Of a DNA stretch of 64,000 bases, positions 7,488 to 15,883 are shown in pieces. Position 1 is the stretch's first letter. The number at the start of each line of letters is the position of its first letter. Both the position numbers and the translations under genes were made by a program. Origin of the DNA: an uncultured Demequina sp. (GTDB lineage: Bacteria > Actinomycetota > Actinomycetes > Actinomycetales > Demequinaceae); assembly GCA_937925595.1 (NCBI GenBank), contig CALALQ010000493.1, forward strand, positions 28,229 to 92,228. Direction: 5' to 3'. The notes under the pieces were generated by a model. That model saw only the letters and a program-made list of their open reading frames with translations, was not told the DNA's origin and searched no databases.

Positions 7488-9269
7488 ATGTTCCACGTCA
7501 GTGATGAGAATGCCAAGTACCCCGCTCTTTTCGGTTTCAGCGCACCGCTTCCGAAGTCGTCGCGACCCATCGTCGGTCGTGAGCGGGAGATCGCTCAGTT
7601 GATGGCCGCGATGAGCCGCCCTGAGCTGTGCAACGCGCTGCTGCTCGCCCCTCCCGGGTCCGGCAAGACCGCGCTGGTGCAGGCCGCGATGGAGTCGGAC
7701 GGCGAGCGAAAGTACCTCGAGGTGGATCTCGCCCAGATGATCGCCGACTTGGACAGCTCGGACAAGATGGCCGCCAAGCTCAAGGATCTCTTCGACGAGG
7801 CGGAGCGCTACTGCGCCGACGAGCACGTCGAGCTGGTGCTATTCATCGACGAGTTCCATCAGATCGTGCAGCTGTCCCCGGCAGCCGTCGAAGCGCTCAA
7901 GCCCGTGCTCGCAGCGTCGGGAGCGCGCGGTATCCGTGTGATTGCAGCGACCACCGACGACGAGTTCGACCAGTTCATCAAGCCGAACCAGCCTCTCGTC
8001 GAGCGGCTGCAGCGCATCATCGTGAACCCGCCCGACAAGGCGACCACCATGAAGATCATGCGTGGCATGGCCGAGCGATACGGCGTGGCCGACCAGTTCT
8101 ACGACGACCACATCTTCGGACTCATCCACGAGTACACCGAGCGCTATATCCCCGCCTCCACCCAGCCGCGAAAGTCGATCCTGGTGCTCGACGCGATGGT
8201 CGGCTGGCACCGTGCAACGAAGCGCCCGATGGATAGGGCGCTGCTGGCCGACGTGCTCGAAGAGTCCGTCGGCATCAACGTGGCTTTCCGCGTTGATGCG
8301 GCGCAGATCAAGGCGGAACTCGACAGCACGGTGCTCAGCCAGCAATGGGCGACGTCCGTACTCGCCCGTCGCCTCCAGCTGTGCGTGGCGGACTTGCACG
8401 ACAAGACCAAGCCCGCTTCGTCGTTCCTGTTCACCGGTTCGACCGGTGTTGGCAAGACGGAGTTGACCAAGCAGCTCGCGCGGCTCATGTTCGGCGACGC
8501 CCGCAAGCACTTGATCCGGTTCGATATGTCGGAGTACGCGCGGGACTCCTCTGCAGAGCAGTTCCGCAAGGAGCTGACCAGCAGGGTGTGGCACACGAGC
8601 CACTCGGTGGTCCTGCTGGACGAGATCGAGAAGGCGTCGCCGCTGGTGACACGCATGCTGCTGCAGGTTCTGGACGACGGTCGGCTCTCGGATGCGAACG
8701 GGCGTCAGGTGTCGTTCCTCAACACCTACATCGTGCTGACCACCAATGCGGGGTCGGAGATCTACCAGACCATCGCGCAATACAACGTGGATGACACCGG
8801 CTCCGGCGCCCAGCTCGTGGAGAAGATGAAGGAGATCAAACGCTCCATCACCGCGACGCAGGGGGACAACCGGTTCCCGCCGGAACTGCTCGGTCGTATC
8901 GACGCGATCGTGCCGTTCCAGCCTCTGTCTCGGGAGACCCAGCGCAAGATCGTCACCGCCAAGCTCGCCGCCTTCGTCCAGGAGGTGCTCACCAAGCACA
9001 GCGCTCGGGTGTTCATCGCCGAGCGTGTCATCGACTATCTGATCGAGGACAAGGTCGACACTGACGCGGATGCCGGTGGTGCACGTGCCGCGGTGACCAG
9101 GCTCACGGATGAGGTCGCCACCGGCGTGGCCGAGTTCCTCAACAACCACCCCGGCGTGCGGGCGATCCAGGTCAGCGTCGAGGGCTCGCTTCGAGCCGAC
9201 GACAAGGAGCTGCTCAAGAGCGACGCTCGCGTCGTCGTCGGCCTCCCCGCCGTCGCGAGGGCCGCCTGA
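7488..9269 (+). CDS. Double-AAA+ Clp-like ATPase
   Basis: 593 residues, start ATG at 7488 behind CGGAGGGTCGCAGGG. The first AAA+ module has Walker A APPGSGKT (54-61) and Walker B LVLFIDEFH (about 118-126); the second has GSTGVGKT (about 317-324), VVLLDEIEKA (about 373-382) and sensor-like VLTTNAGSE. The order and the second-module sequence are those of ClpA/ClpB/ClpC unfoldases, which thread proteins through a hexameric pore. It is shorter than ClpB/ClpC and lacks the N-terminal repeat domain and the ClpB middle domain. Its place among transfer genes suggests remodelling of relaxosome or machine proteins. A second Clp-like gene lies at 36856. Confidence 0.8.
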   Translation: MFHVSDENAKYPALFGFSAPLPKSSRPIVGREREIAQLMAAMSRPELCNALLLAPPGSGKTALVQAAMESDGERKYLEVDLAQMIADLDSSDKMAAKLKDLFDEAERYCADEHVELVLFIDEFHQIVQLSPAAVEALKPVLAASGARGIRVIAATTDDEFDQFIKPNQPLVERLQRIIVNPPDKATTMKIMRGMAERYGVADQFYDDHIFGLIHEYTERYIPASTQPRKSILVLDAMVGWHRATKRPMDRALLADVLEESVGINVAFRVDAAQIKAELDSTVLSQQWATSVLARRLQLCVADLHDKTKPASSFLFTGSTGVGKTELTKQLARLMFGDARKHLIRFDMSEYARDSSAEQFRKELTSRVWHTSHSVVLLDEIEKASPLVTRMLLQVLDDGRLSDANGRQVSFLNTYIVLTTNAGSEIYQTIAQYNVDDTGSGAQLVEKMKEIKRSITATQGDNRFPPELLGRIDAIVPFQPLSRETQRKIVTAKLAAFVQEVLTKHSARVFIAERVIDYLIEDKVDTDADAGGARAAVTRLTDEVATGVAEFLNNHPGVRAIQVSVEGSLRADDKELLKSDARVVVGLPAVARAA

Positions 9270-9308
9270 ATAGTGAGATCTTCCGCGTCTTGTAGATTCT
9301 CGCTTTCA

Positions 9309-9320
9309 CTCATAAATAAG
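9309..9320. promoter_or_regulatory. Operator-like palindrome, site 6
   Basis: CTCATAAATAAG with CTTTCA left and CAGAATC right. First of a tandem pair whose centres are 30 bp apart. A TAGATT box lies at 9293-9298. Confidence 0.6.
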
Positions 9321-9338
9321 CAGAATCGGCCTGTTATG

Positions 9339-9350
9339 CTCATAATCGAG
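9339..9350. promoter_or_regulatory. Operator-like palindrome, site 7
   Basis: CTCATAATCGAG; overlaps the candidate -10 TATGCT (9335-9340) and is followed by CAGATCAGG, almost the same context as site 3. Confidence 0.65.
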
Positions 9351-9372
9351 CAGATCAGGAAGGACTTGAACC

Positions 9373-11628
9373 ATGGGTTTTGGTCGCAAGAAGAGTAAGG
9401 CGCAGGGCGAGCCCGCCGCCGCAGAAGCACCCGAGCCGGTGGCCGCAGAGCCGCCCGCCAGCCGCAAGGGAAAGAAGCGCAAGCCGGCCGAGTTGCTGTC
9501 GAGCGTCGTGAACGAGAGCGCCACCGGCGCCGCGATCGACCTGCTCAAGCGCAACGACCCCTTCGCCCTTCCCAACGGGACCTCGTGGGTGGGACTGCTG
9601 CTGTCCGTCGACCAGATCGGCGGCCTGAGCCAGAAGCAGAAGAACGACGCCACGAAGGGTTCGATCATCGAGCTCATCGCGGCGGACAAGATCCAGGTGG
9701 TCGCCACGAAGGCGATGCTCGACGAGGAGTTCCTCGGCCTGATCCCGAACCCTGACACGCTCACGCGCATGGACGAGTATCGCCTGCTGACGGATGCGCC
9801 CTACTACTGGGTGGTCTTCCGCACCGAGGACAACGGGAACACCCTCATCGCTGACGCGGTGCAGGACGTCGCCGCCAGCTACGCCACCGCAGTGGCGATC
9901 TCCCGGGGGGAGCGGACGCTGGAGCAGGTGCTCCCGCACGTCTGGTCCTGGGGCTCGGAGTCCATGGGCGAATTCGATCGCCTTCTCGTCGGCGCGACCG
10001 CGCGTGCCGCTTCGGCAGAGTCCGGCAGGTCGGCGATCACGGCGGACCCGATGGCCGACGCCATGGACAACGCCGGGGGCGCCACCTTCGACTTCCCCGA
10101 CATGGATGACGCCGTGATCGACCCGCTGAGCGGCGTCGTCAGCGAAGCCGAGCCCGAGGTGCAGGACGAGCCGTTGCCGTTCGACGAGGCGCAGTTCGAG
10201 CAGCAGTTCGCGGACTCAGCCGACGCTGGCGACGAGCATGACCCCTTCGAGAACGAATGGGACGGCGAGATCCCCGCCACACCTGACGAGCCCGAAGCCG
10301 ACGAGCCCACCGCCGACACCGGGTACTTCCAGTACCTCGTGGAGAACAAGGATCGCGTCGTCGACGAGCAGGAGGTCCGCGACACCATCGCCCGACGCTT
10401 CCTCAGCAACGACCTCGACCTGGTGGTCGACCTTGCGGAGTTCGAGGCCGTGTTCGGCACCCAGCCCGAAGCGATCGAACTGGAGATCGCCGCCGACGCG
10501 ACCGACTGGCTCGGATCGCAGGTCGCACAACTGAGCCGTCAGGCCAATGCGGAACTCGCCGCACTGCACCAGGGGCACGCCGACGAACTGCGACAGCTGT
10601 TCGTCGAGACGATGGCGCTCCACGTCGAGAAGACGATGGGTGCGGTCTCCACCGACACCGCCGGCGCTCCTTACGCCAACCTGATGGAGAGCGCCAAGCG
10701 GGACTTCGACAGCAAGCGCGCCAACTCCGCTCAGGAGGTCGCTGAGCAGCGGCGCGAGATCATCGCGCGCTTCGAGGCCGCCGCCCAGAGTCGCGCCGAC
10801 CAGGCCGCTGCTCACGCCAAGGCCGTCTACGAGGACAAGAACCGCCCCAAGCTCGAGCGCGACCTCGCCGAGATCGCCCTGGACCACGACCGCCGGGTGG
10901 AGGAGCAGTACGCTCACGACCGCCAGACGGTCCTCGAGATGCGCCGGAAGGAAGCCCTCGTTCGCATGGACGTCGGCACCAACCGCGCCTTCGAGTACCT
11001 CCGCGGCATCCAGCAGGAGCAGCGAGAGGCTGAGCGCCGCCTTCTCGAACTGTGGAACGGCCGCCTTGTGCAGTTCATCGACGAGAACCGCAAGAACGAC
11101 GTCGCCCGTGCCGCCGTCCTGGCGGAAGAGCTGGCTCGCACGAACCAGGTCGACACGCTGAAGGCGGAGCACCAGGCGACGGTCGCCGAACTGACCGCTC
11201 GCGCGGCGGCCCGCGAGGCGGAGCTGAACGCAGAGCTGGTTCGGACCCGCGAGGCAGGTCTTGCCGAACTGACCGCTCGCCGGAGCGAGTGGGAGACCGC
11301 TATCGGGCTGGAAAAGGATCGCGCCCGAGGCAACAGCGACCTCATCGAGCAGCTCCGCGGTCAGATCAACGACCTGGGCGCGCAGTACGAGGGTCAGTAC
11401 TCGGCACGCATTGCCATTCTCGAAGCAGACCGCGAGGCGGCGGCTTCGGAGCTGGAGCGCTCGCACGCGATGCAGAAGCGCACGAACCAGATGCTCGTCC
11501 TGCTGATGCTCGTGCTGACCCTAGCCGGTGTCGCCGTCGGCGTCATCGCGGGCTGGGCCTGGGGTCACCAGCAGCCCGTGGAGGTGATTCCCGCCGGCGC
11601 CGCCGTGCTGGGAGCCCTCCTCCCATGA
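9373..11628 (+). CDS. Long coiled-coil protein with C-terminal membrane anchor
   Basis: 751 residues, start ATG at 9373 with AGGAAGGAC upstream. Residues 1-35 are basic and Ala/Pro/Glu-rich; 36-220 form a compact domain; 230-330 is acidic and probably disordered; about 385-705 is an almost unbroken Glu/Arg/Ala coiled coil; one strongly hydrophobic segment follows (LVLLMLVLTLAGVAVGVIAGW, given here without its flanks) at about 712-735, with a short C-terminal tail. This is a tail-anchored cytoplasmic rod. Just before the coupling protein gene, it may tether or organise the transfer machine at the membrane. No family recognised. Confidence 0.55.
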   Translation: MGFGRKKSKAQGEPAAAEAPEPVAAEPPASRKGKKRKPAELLSSVVNESATGAAIDLLKRNDPFALPNGTSWVGLLLSVDQIGGLSQKQKNDATKGSIIELIAADKIQVVATKAMLDEEFLGLIPNPDTLTRMDEYRLLTDAPYYWVVFRTEDNGNTLIADAVQDVAASYATAVAISRGERTLEQVLPHVWSWGSESMGEFDRLLVGATARAASAESGRSAITADPMADAMDNAGGATFDFPDMDDAVIDPLSGVVSEAEPEVQDEPLPFDEAQFEQQFADSADAGDEHDPFENEWDGEIPATPDEPEADEPTADTGYFQYLVENKDRVVDEQEVRDTIARRFLSNDLDLVVDLAEFEAVFGTQPEAIELEIAADATDWLGSQVAQLSRQANAELAALHQGHADELRQLFVETMALHVEKTMGAVSTDTAGAPYANLMESAKRDFDSKRANSAQEVAEQRREIIARFEAAAQSRADQAAAHAKAVYEDKNRPKLERDLAEIALDHDRRVEEQYAHDRQTVLEMRRKEALVRMDVGTNRAFEYLRGIQQEQREAERRLLELWNGRLVQFIDENRKNDVARAAVLAEELARTNQVDTLKAEHQATVAELTARAAAREAELNAELVRTREAGLAELTARRSEWETAIGLEKDRARGNSDLIEQLRGQINDLGAQYEGQYSARIAILEADREAAASELERSHAMQKRTNQMLVLLMLVLTLAGVAVGVIAGWAWGHQQPVEVIPAGAAVLGALLP

Positions 11629-11630
11629 CC

Positions 11631-11670
11631 GGTGGTGCGGCCGTTTCCTGATCTCACCGGTCGCACCACC
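11631..11670 (+). terminator. 9-bp hairpin, first of two in tandem
   Basis: GGTGGTGCG (11631-11639) pairs with CGCACCACC (11662-11670), immediately after the stop codon at 11626-11628. Confidence 0.6.
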
Positions 11671-11682
11671 CAATCTCCGCAG

Positions 11683-11716
11683 AGGGGGCCTTCGCTAACC
11701 ACGCGAATGGCCCCCT
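11683..11716 (+). terminator. 8-bp hairpin, second of two in tandem
   Basis: AGGGGGCC (11683-11690) pairs with GGCCCCCT (11709-11716), with an inner TTCGC/GCGAA pair, then TTTCGG. Confidence 0.65.
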
Positions 11717-11746
11717 TTCGGCCGTAGACTGAAGATGTCAAAACTG

Positions 11747-11758
11747 CTCGAATATGAG
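11747..11758. promoter_or_regulatory. Operator-like palindrome, site 8
   Basis: CTCGAATATGAG with AAAACTG left and CCGAAACAG right; TAGACT box at 11725-11730. The ATG at 11754 lies inside the palindrome. Confidence 0.7.
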
Positions 11759-11786
11759 CCGAAACAGAAGATGGAAGCGAGTCGGC

Positions 11787-14700
11787 ATGGCGAAGAAGGC
11801 GACCCATCCGAAGGCCACGAACTGGGACAAGCTCTCCGCCCGGCAGCCCGGTGAGACCCTGAAGAACCGGGATGTCTTCGAGGACCAGCAACTCGATCGC
11901 TCCCGAATCGACCCGCGTCGGACAAAGACCAGCCGCACGATCGCCGCGGCCGTCGTCGGCGTCATCAGCGGCCTGCTGGCCTGGGTGGTGCTGTCTGCAG
12001 TTGCCGTCATGCTCACGATGCTCGGCAGCCTCGGCGGAACGCTTGAGGGTTCAACGGGCTTCTACGAGCGCGTGAAGCTCAGCGAGTACGGCACCAAGAA
12101 CTGCTACCAGATCCTCAACGCGGACGGGACGTGGGACGAGAGCGCCCCCTGCTACCCGACCGAGCAGGAGGCCGGAGAGAACCCGCCGAAGTGGTGGACC
12201 GATAAGGACAACGTCACAGTAGAAGCGGTCGACGGCCAGGAAGTCACGCAGAGGGACTTCGTCGGGGAGCTGACGAACCCGGAGCTGATGCGTCTCCTGC
12301 TCTCGTTTGTCATCGGCCTCGGCGTCTTCGGCTCGGTGCATGCGGTGCTGATGCGCAACCTCGACGCGCAGAACCTGATGAACGACACCTCCGACATCAA
12401 CCAGTACACCGGCGACCAGCACATCGCGCTGCCTGACGAGGTCATGCGCAAGTTCGACTGGTTCCCCGACGCCGGCGCTCACTCCAAGGTGCAGTTCAGC
12501 TCGATGATCAGCCACGTCATGATCACGAACAAGGGACTCAAGAAGATCGAGGTCGCGACCAGGGCCGACAAGGAGATCCTGGACGAGGACGGCGACGTCG
12601 AGTACCTCAAGGGCGAGATCCTCCGCGATGAGAACGAGAACGCGATCACGCGCACGATGCCGATGGTCGACGAGGAGTTCGGCGACGCCCTCTTCGAGGC
12701 ATCCGGCATGCCGGAAGGCAAGAAGTACCGCAAGAAGTACGACACCACGCAGGTCCCGTACAACCCGGACGGCGCCGACCGCAGCAAGCTCGGCAACTAC
12801 GCGACCGTCGCCGATCTGATCAACAGCGACTGGACGTTCCCGGAGTACGAAGTGCAGCGCCCGGGTGGCGCGTACCTGGTCGACACCGCCCCGGTGAACA
12901 CGATGGTGCTGGCCATCACCCGTGCCGGTAAGGGTCAGACGTACATCGAGCCGGTCATTGATATGTGGCTCCGCGAAGAGGACCCGAGCAACCTGGTCAT
13001 CAACGACTCCAAGGGCGAGCTGCTCGTCAAGAACTACGTCCCCGCCACCAAGCGCGGATTCCAGGTGGTGCAGTTCAACCTCATCAATGCGATGAAGACC
13101 GACATCTACAACCCGCTGGGCATGGCGGCCGACGCCGCCCGCGAGGGTGACGCGGCCAAGTGCGCCCTGTACGTCGAGAACATCGCCGACGTGTTCTTCC
13201 CGCTCGATGGGGGAGAGGACCCGGTGTGGCCGGCTGCCGCCAACAACGCCTTCAAGCGTGCCGCGTACGGCCTCATCGACTACTACCTCGAGGAGGAGCG
13301 TGAGCTTCGCGCATACGCCTCGCGCACGAGCATGGACCCGAAGATCCTGGAGAACCGCCTCGACCAGCTCTGGGGCAAGGTCACGCTCTACAACTGCTAC
13401 CAGCTGTTCGTGCAGCTGACGGCGAAGAAGATGAAGAACCCCATGAAGGCCCTCGAGCAGCGCGTCAAGCGCGGGGAGTTCGGCGACCCGCAGGGTGACG
13501 ACTTCGACGTCGACACCTACGAGGAGGAGCGGGACATCGCCACGCGCAAGGCGTTCCTGTGGGAGGACAAGGACGAGCTGGACATGCTCACCCTGTTCTT
13601 CAACGCAACCCAGAGCCTTCCTCGCAACTCGATGCGCACCCTGGTCAGCAACGCCGACAACGCACTGCGCGCGATGGGCGCGGCCGAGAAGATGCTCGCC
13701 AGCGTCTACGGCATCGCGATCACGGCCATGTCGTTCTTCACCGACCCCACCATCTCGACGCTCACCTCGGGTGCGCCGTCGCAGAACACCGACCTCGGTG
13801 GGCTCTCCTTCCCCCGCCGCATGGGCGTGCGCTTCGGCATGAACTACCTCAAGCGCGACCACCTCACCGGCGCCCAGGTGAAGTGGGACGCCTTCGCGGA
13901 TGCCGCCTTCCAGCAGCCGCTCGGCCCCGACTTCGACCACCAGGACATCGTGTCCCGTGAAGGATGGGCGCGCTACTACTTCAAGGGCAAGTTCGTCGGC
14001 GACGTCGCGTACCTGCGTCTGCGCCTGCTCAACGCGCAGACCGGCATGCTGATCCGCACCTTCTACTTCCGCTTCACGAAGGACTACCAGACCTCCCTCA
14101 ACGGCCGATACTTCATCACCGACCCCATCTCGGGGGAGAAGATCGTCAAGAACGGGATCCTCGTCGAACTCCGTCAGAACGAGAAGACAGGCGTGTACGA
14201 GCCCAGCAAGACCACGTACCCGCAGATGCAGCTGACCAACATCACGCTCGGCATGCCCGACAAGGCGCTCGTGCAGGCTGAGGCGATCGTGTCGACCCAG
14301 GTCCGATACAGCGAGAAGCCGAAGGTCGTCTTCCTGGTGACCCCTCCGCACCTGATGAAGTACGCCAAGCTGATCCTGATCCTCATCAAGCAGCTGGTGG
14401 ACCTCAACTTCGACCGCTCATACATGACCAAGGCCGACCAGAAGCCGCTCTATCGGACGCGCTTCATGCTCGACGAGCTCGGCAACCTCCAGTCGGAGGG
14501 TCACGGTATCGCTGGCTTCGAGACGATGCTCTCTATCGGCCTCGGCCAGGAGCAGGAGTTCACGATCATCCTGCAGACGCTGCAGCAGCTGCGCGATGTC
14601 TACGGGGAGTCCGTCGACAAGATCGTGCAGGGCAACACCTCGAACATCGTGTTCCTGAAGTCGACCGACGACTCGATGCTCGACACCCTGCAGAAGATGT

Positions 14701-15764
14701 CCGGAACGCGCCACCGCGCCTACCGCGACGCCAAGACCGTGACCAAGGACACCGAGCGGCTCATTCGCGGGCTCAACGTCGAGGGCAAGGTCTCGTACAC
14801 GATGACCACTCGCGAGGAGCCGGTGATCTCGTACAACGACATGGCGTTCATCTCGGAGCGCAACAGCATCGTCTTCCGCGCCGGTGACGCGCCGGTGTGG
14901 AACCGCAACGAGACGATCCTTCCCATGTCCTGGCGGCTGTTCAAGGACACGATCGTCCACCCGGGCCACGAGTACACGCTCCAGACGATTCCGACGCTCA
15001 GCTCGGCGCTGGACTTCGATGTGCGCCTGAACCAGCCCGACTTCGAGAAGATGCTCGCCAAGCGCATGCTCCAGGCTGAGAACGCCGTTGACTGCAAGAC
15101 GGTCTACCAGGCCGCTCACGAGTACGAGGACGTCGACATCGCACGCCTGGACCCCGACGTCTACAGCGAGGAGGTCATGCAGCTGGTGGACGTGTCGCTT
15201 CGTGAGACGATCTCCGATCAGACCGGCGTCACCCCTGACGAGGTGGATCTTGATGACGCGCCTGAGGGCTTCTACGACAACGGCGACTGGGAGGCCGATC
15301 TCGAGATGCAGCAGGCGGTCGAGGCCGCCCAGGCGGACGCCGCGGTGCGCACGGAGCTGCGGTACGCCGGCGGCCAGATCAGCCGCGAGATGCTCGTGCG
15401 CGCTGATGGTCGGGCGCTGCAGAACCCGCTGGACCGCGAGATCGTCGAGGCGTACAAGGCCGCCCGCGCCTACATGGAGCGCGACAGCCGGCACTTCAGT
15501 GTCGGCGCTGGGGGAGCGCTGCGATCGGTCGACGGGCGGATCGTCTACATCGACAAGGTCGACGAGTCGGACTCGGTGCGTGCGCTGAACGCGGCCGCGC
15601 AGGATGCAGGCACCGGCGTCTACGCGGAGGACCAGCTCGACGCGTTCACCGGATACATGGTGACGGGGGAGTTCTACGAGTACCTCGCCTCGCTGGAGGA
15701 CTGGCGTGACATCGCCGGTGGAGAGTTCGAGCGAGCCATGATGCTCGCGATGCGAGACAAGTGA
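11787..15764 (+). CDS. VirD4/TraG-type coupling ATPase
   Basis: 1325 residues. The ATG at 11787 has GGAAG upstream; the in-frame ATG at 11754 lies within an operator and is rejected. Two membrane segments (about 51-77 and 168-190) flank a roughly 90-residue outer loop. A P-loop-like AITRAGKGQT lies near 375-385, NDSKGEL near 406-412 (the coupling-protein variant of DxKGE), and Walker B RFMLDELGN at 892-900, followed by a Gln-rich stretch typical of the family. Such hexamers bring relaxase-bound DNA to the type IV channel. The P-loop departs from GxxxxGK[ST], and the protein is roughly twice the usual 600 residues, with a long C-terminal extension. Confidence 0.85.
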   Translation: MAKKATHPKATNWDKLSARQPGETLKNRDVFEDQQLDRSRIDPRRTKTSRTIAAAVVGVISGLLAWVVLSAVAVMLTMLGSLGGTLEGSTGFYERVKLSEYGTKNCYQILNADGTWDESAPCYPTEQEAGENPPKWWTDKDNVTVEAVDGQEVTQRDFVGELTNPELMRLLLSFVIGLGVFGSVHAVLMRNLDAQNLMNDTSDINQYTGDQHIALPDEVMRKFDWFPDAGAHSKVQFSSMISHVMITNKGLKKIEVATRADKEILDEDGDVEYLKGEILRDENENAITRTMPMVDEEFGDALFEASGMPEGKKYRKKYDTTQVPYNPDGADRSKLGNYATVADLINSDWTFPEYEVQRPGGAYLVDTAPVNTMVLAITRAGKGQTYIEPVIDMWLREEDPSNLVINDSKGELLVKNYVPATKRGFQVVQFNLINAMKTDIYNPLGMAADAAREGDAAKCALYVENIADVFFPLDGGEDPVWPAAANNAFKRAAYGLIDYYLEEERELRAYASRTSMDPKILENRLDQLWGKVTLYNCYQLFVQLTAKKMKNPMKALEQRVKRGEFGDPQGDDFDVDTYEEERDIATRKAFLWEDKDELDMLTLFFNATQSLPRNSMRTLVSNADNALRAMGAAEKMLASVYGIAITAMSFFTDPTISTLTSGAPSQNTDLGGLSFPRRMGVRFGMNYLKRDHLTGAQVKWDAFADAAFQQPLGPDFDHQDIVSREGWARYYFKGKFVGDVAYLRLRLLNAQTGMLIRTFYFRFTKDYQTSLNGRYFITDPISGEKIVKNGILVELRQNEKTGVYEPSKTTYPQMQLTNITLGMPDKALVQAEAIVSTQVRYSEKPKVVFLVTPPHLMKYAKLILILIKQLVDLNFDRSYMTKADQKPLYRTRFMLDELGNLQSEGHGIAGFETMLSIGLGQEQEFTIILQTLQQLRDVYGESVDKIVQGNTSNIVFLKSTDDSMLDTLQKMSGTRHRAYRDAKTVTKDTERLIRGLNVEGKVSYTMTTREEPVISYNDMAFISERNSIVFRAGDAPVWNRNETILPMSWRLFKDTIVHPGHEYTLQTIPTLSSALDFDVRLNQPDFEKMLAKRMLQAENAVDCKTVYQAAHEYEDVDIARLDPDVYSEEVMQLVDVSLRETISDQTGVTPDEVDLDDAPEGFYDNGDWEADLEMQQAVEAAQADAAVRTELRYAGGQISREMLVRADGRALQNPLDREIVEAYKAARAYMERDSRHFSVGAGGALRSVDGRIVYIDKVDESDSVRALNAAAQDAGTGVYAEDQLDAFTGYMVTGEFYEYLASLEDWRDIAGGEFERAMMLAMRDK

Positions 15765-15779
15765 GAAAGCGCGTTTCTG

Positions 15780-15791
15780 CTCGAAAATGAG
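15780..15791. promoter_or_regulatory. Operator-like palindrome, site 9, upstream of the RNA polymerase gene
   Basis: CTCGAAAATGAG with GTTTCTG left and CGGAAAATG right, among the closest to the consensus. A TAGGCT box lies downstream at 15815-15820. Confidence 0.75.
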
Positions 15792-15798
15792 CGGAAAA

Positions 15799-15879
15799 TG
15801 TCCCCTCGATCAACTAGGCTGGGATGTGAGATCACACACCACCGAGACCGGTTGATCCGGTCTACTGATCGAGGGGACA
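15799..15879 (+). promoter_or_regulatory. Structured leader covering the ribosome binding site
   Basis: TGTCCCCTCGATCA (15799-15812) is a perfect 14-bp complement of TGATCGAGGGGACA (15866-15879). The right arm contains GAGGGG (15871-15876), the ribosome binding site of the ATG at 15884. A second stem, AGACCGG/CCGGTCT (15845-15851 with 15857-15863), is nested inside. If transcription starts before 15799, the folded mRNA would hide the start region; if it starts from TAGGCT (15815), the left arm is absent. This could give a promoter-dependent translation switch. Confidence 0.6.
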
Positions 15880-15883
15880 CCCG

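Noticed and set aside
12051..14351. A 766-residue minus-strand frame
   Set aside because: Shadow of the coupling ATPase; biased composition and no start signals.
15825..15836. TGTGA-GA-TCACA, resembling a CRP site
   Set aside because: The spacer is two bases instead of six, so it does not match a CRP/Crp-like site; it is a small palindrome inside the polymerase leader.
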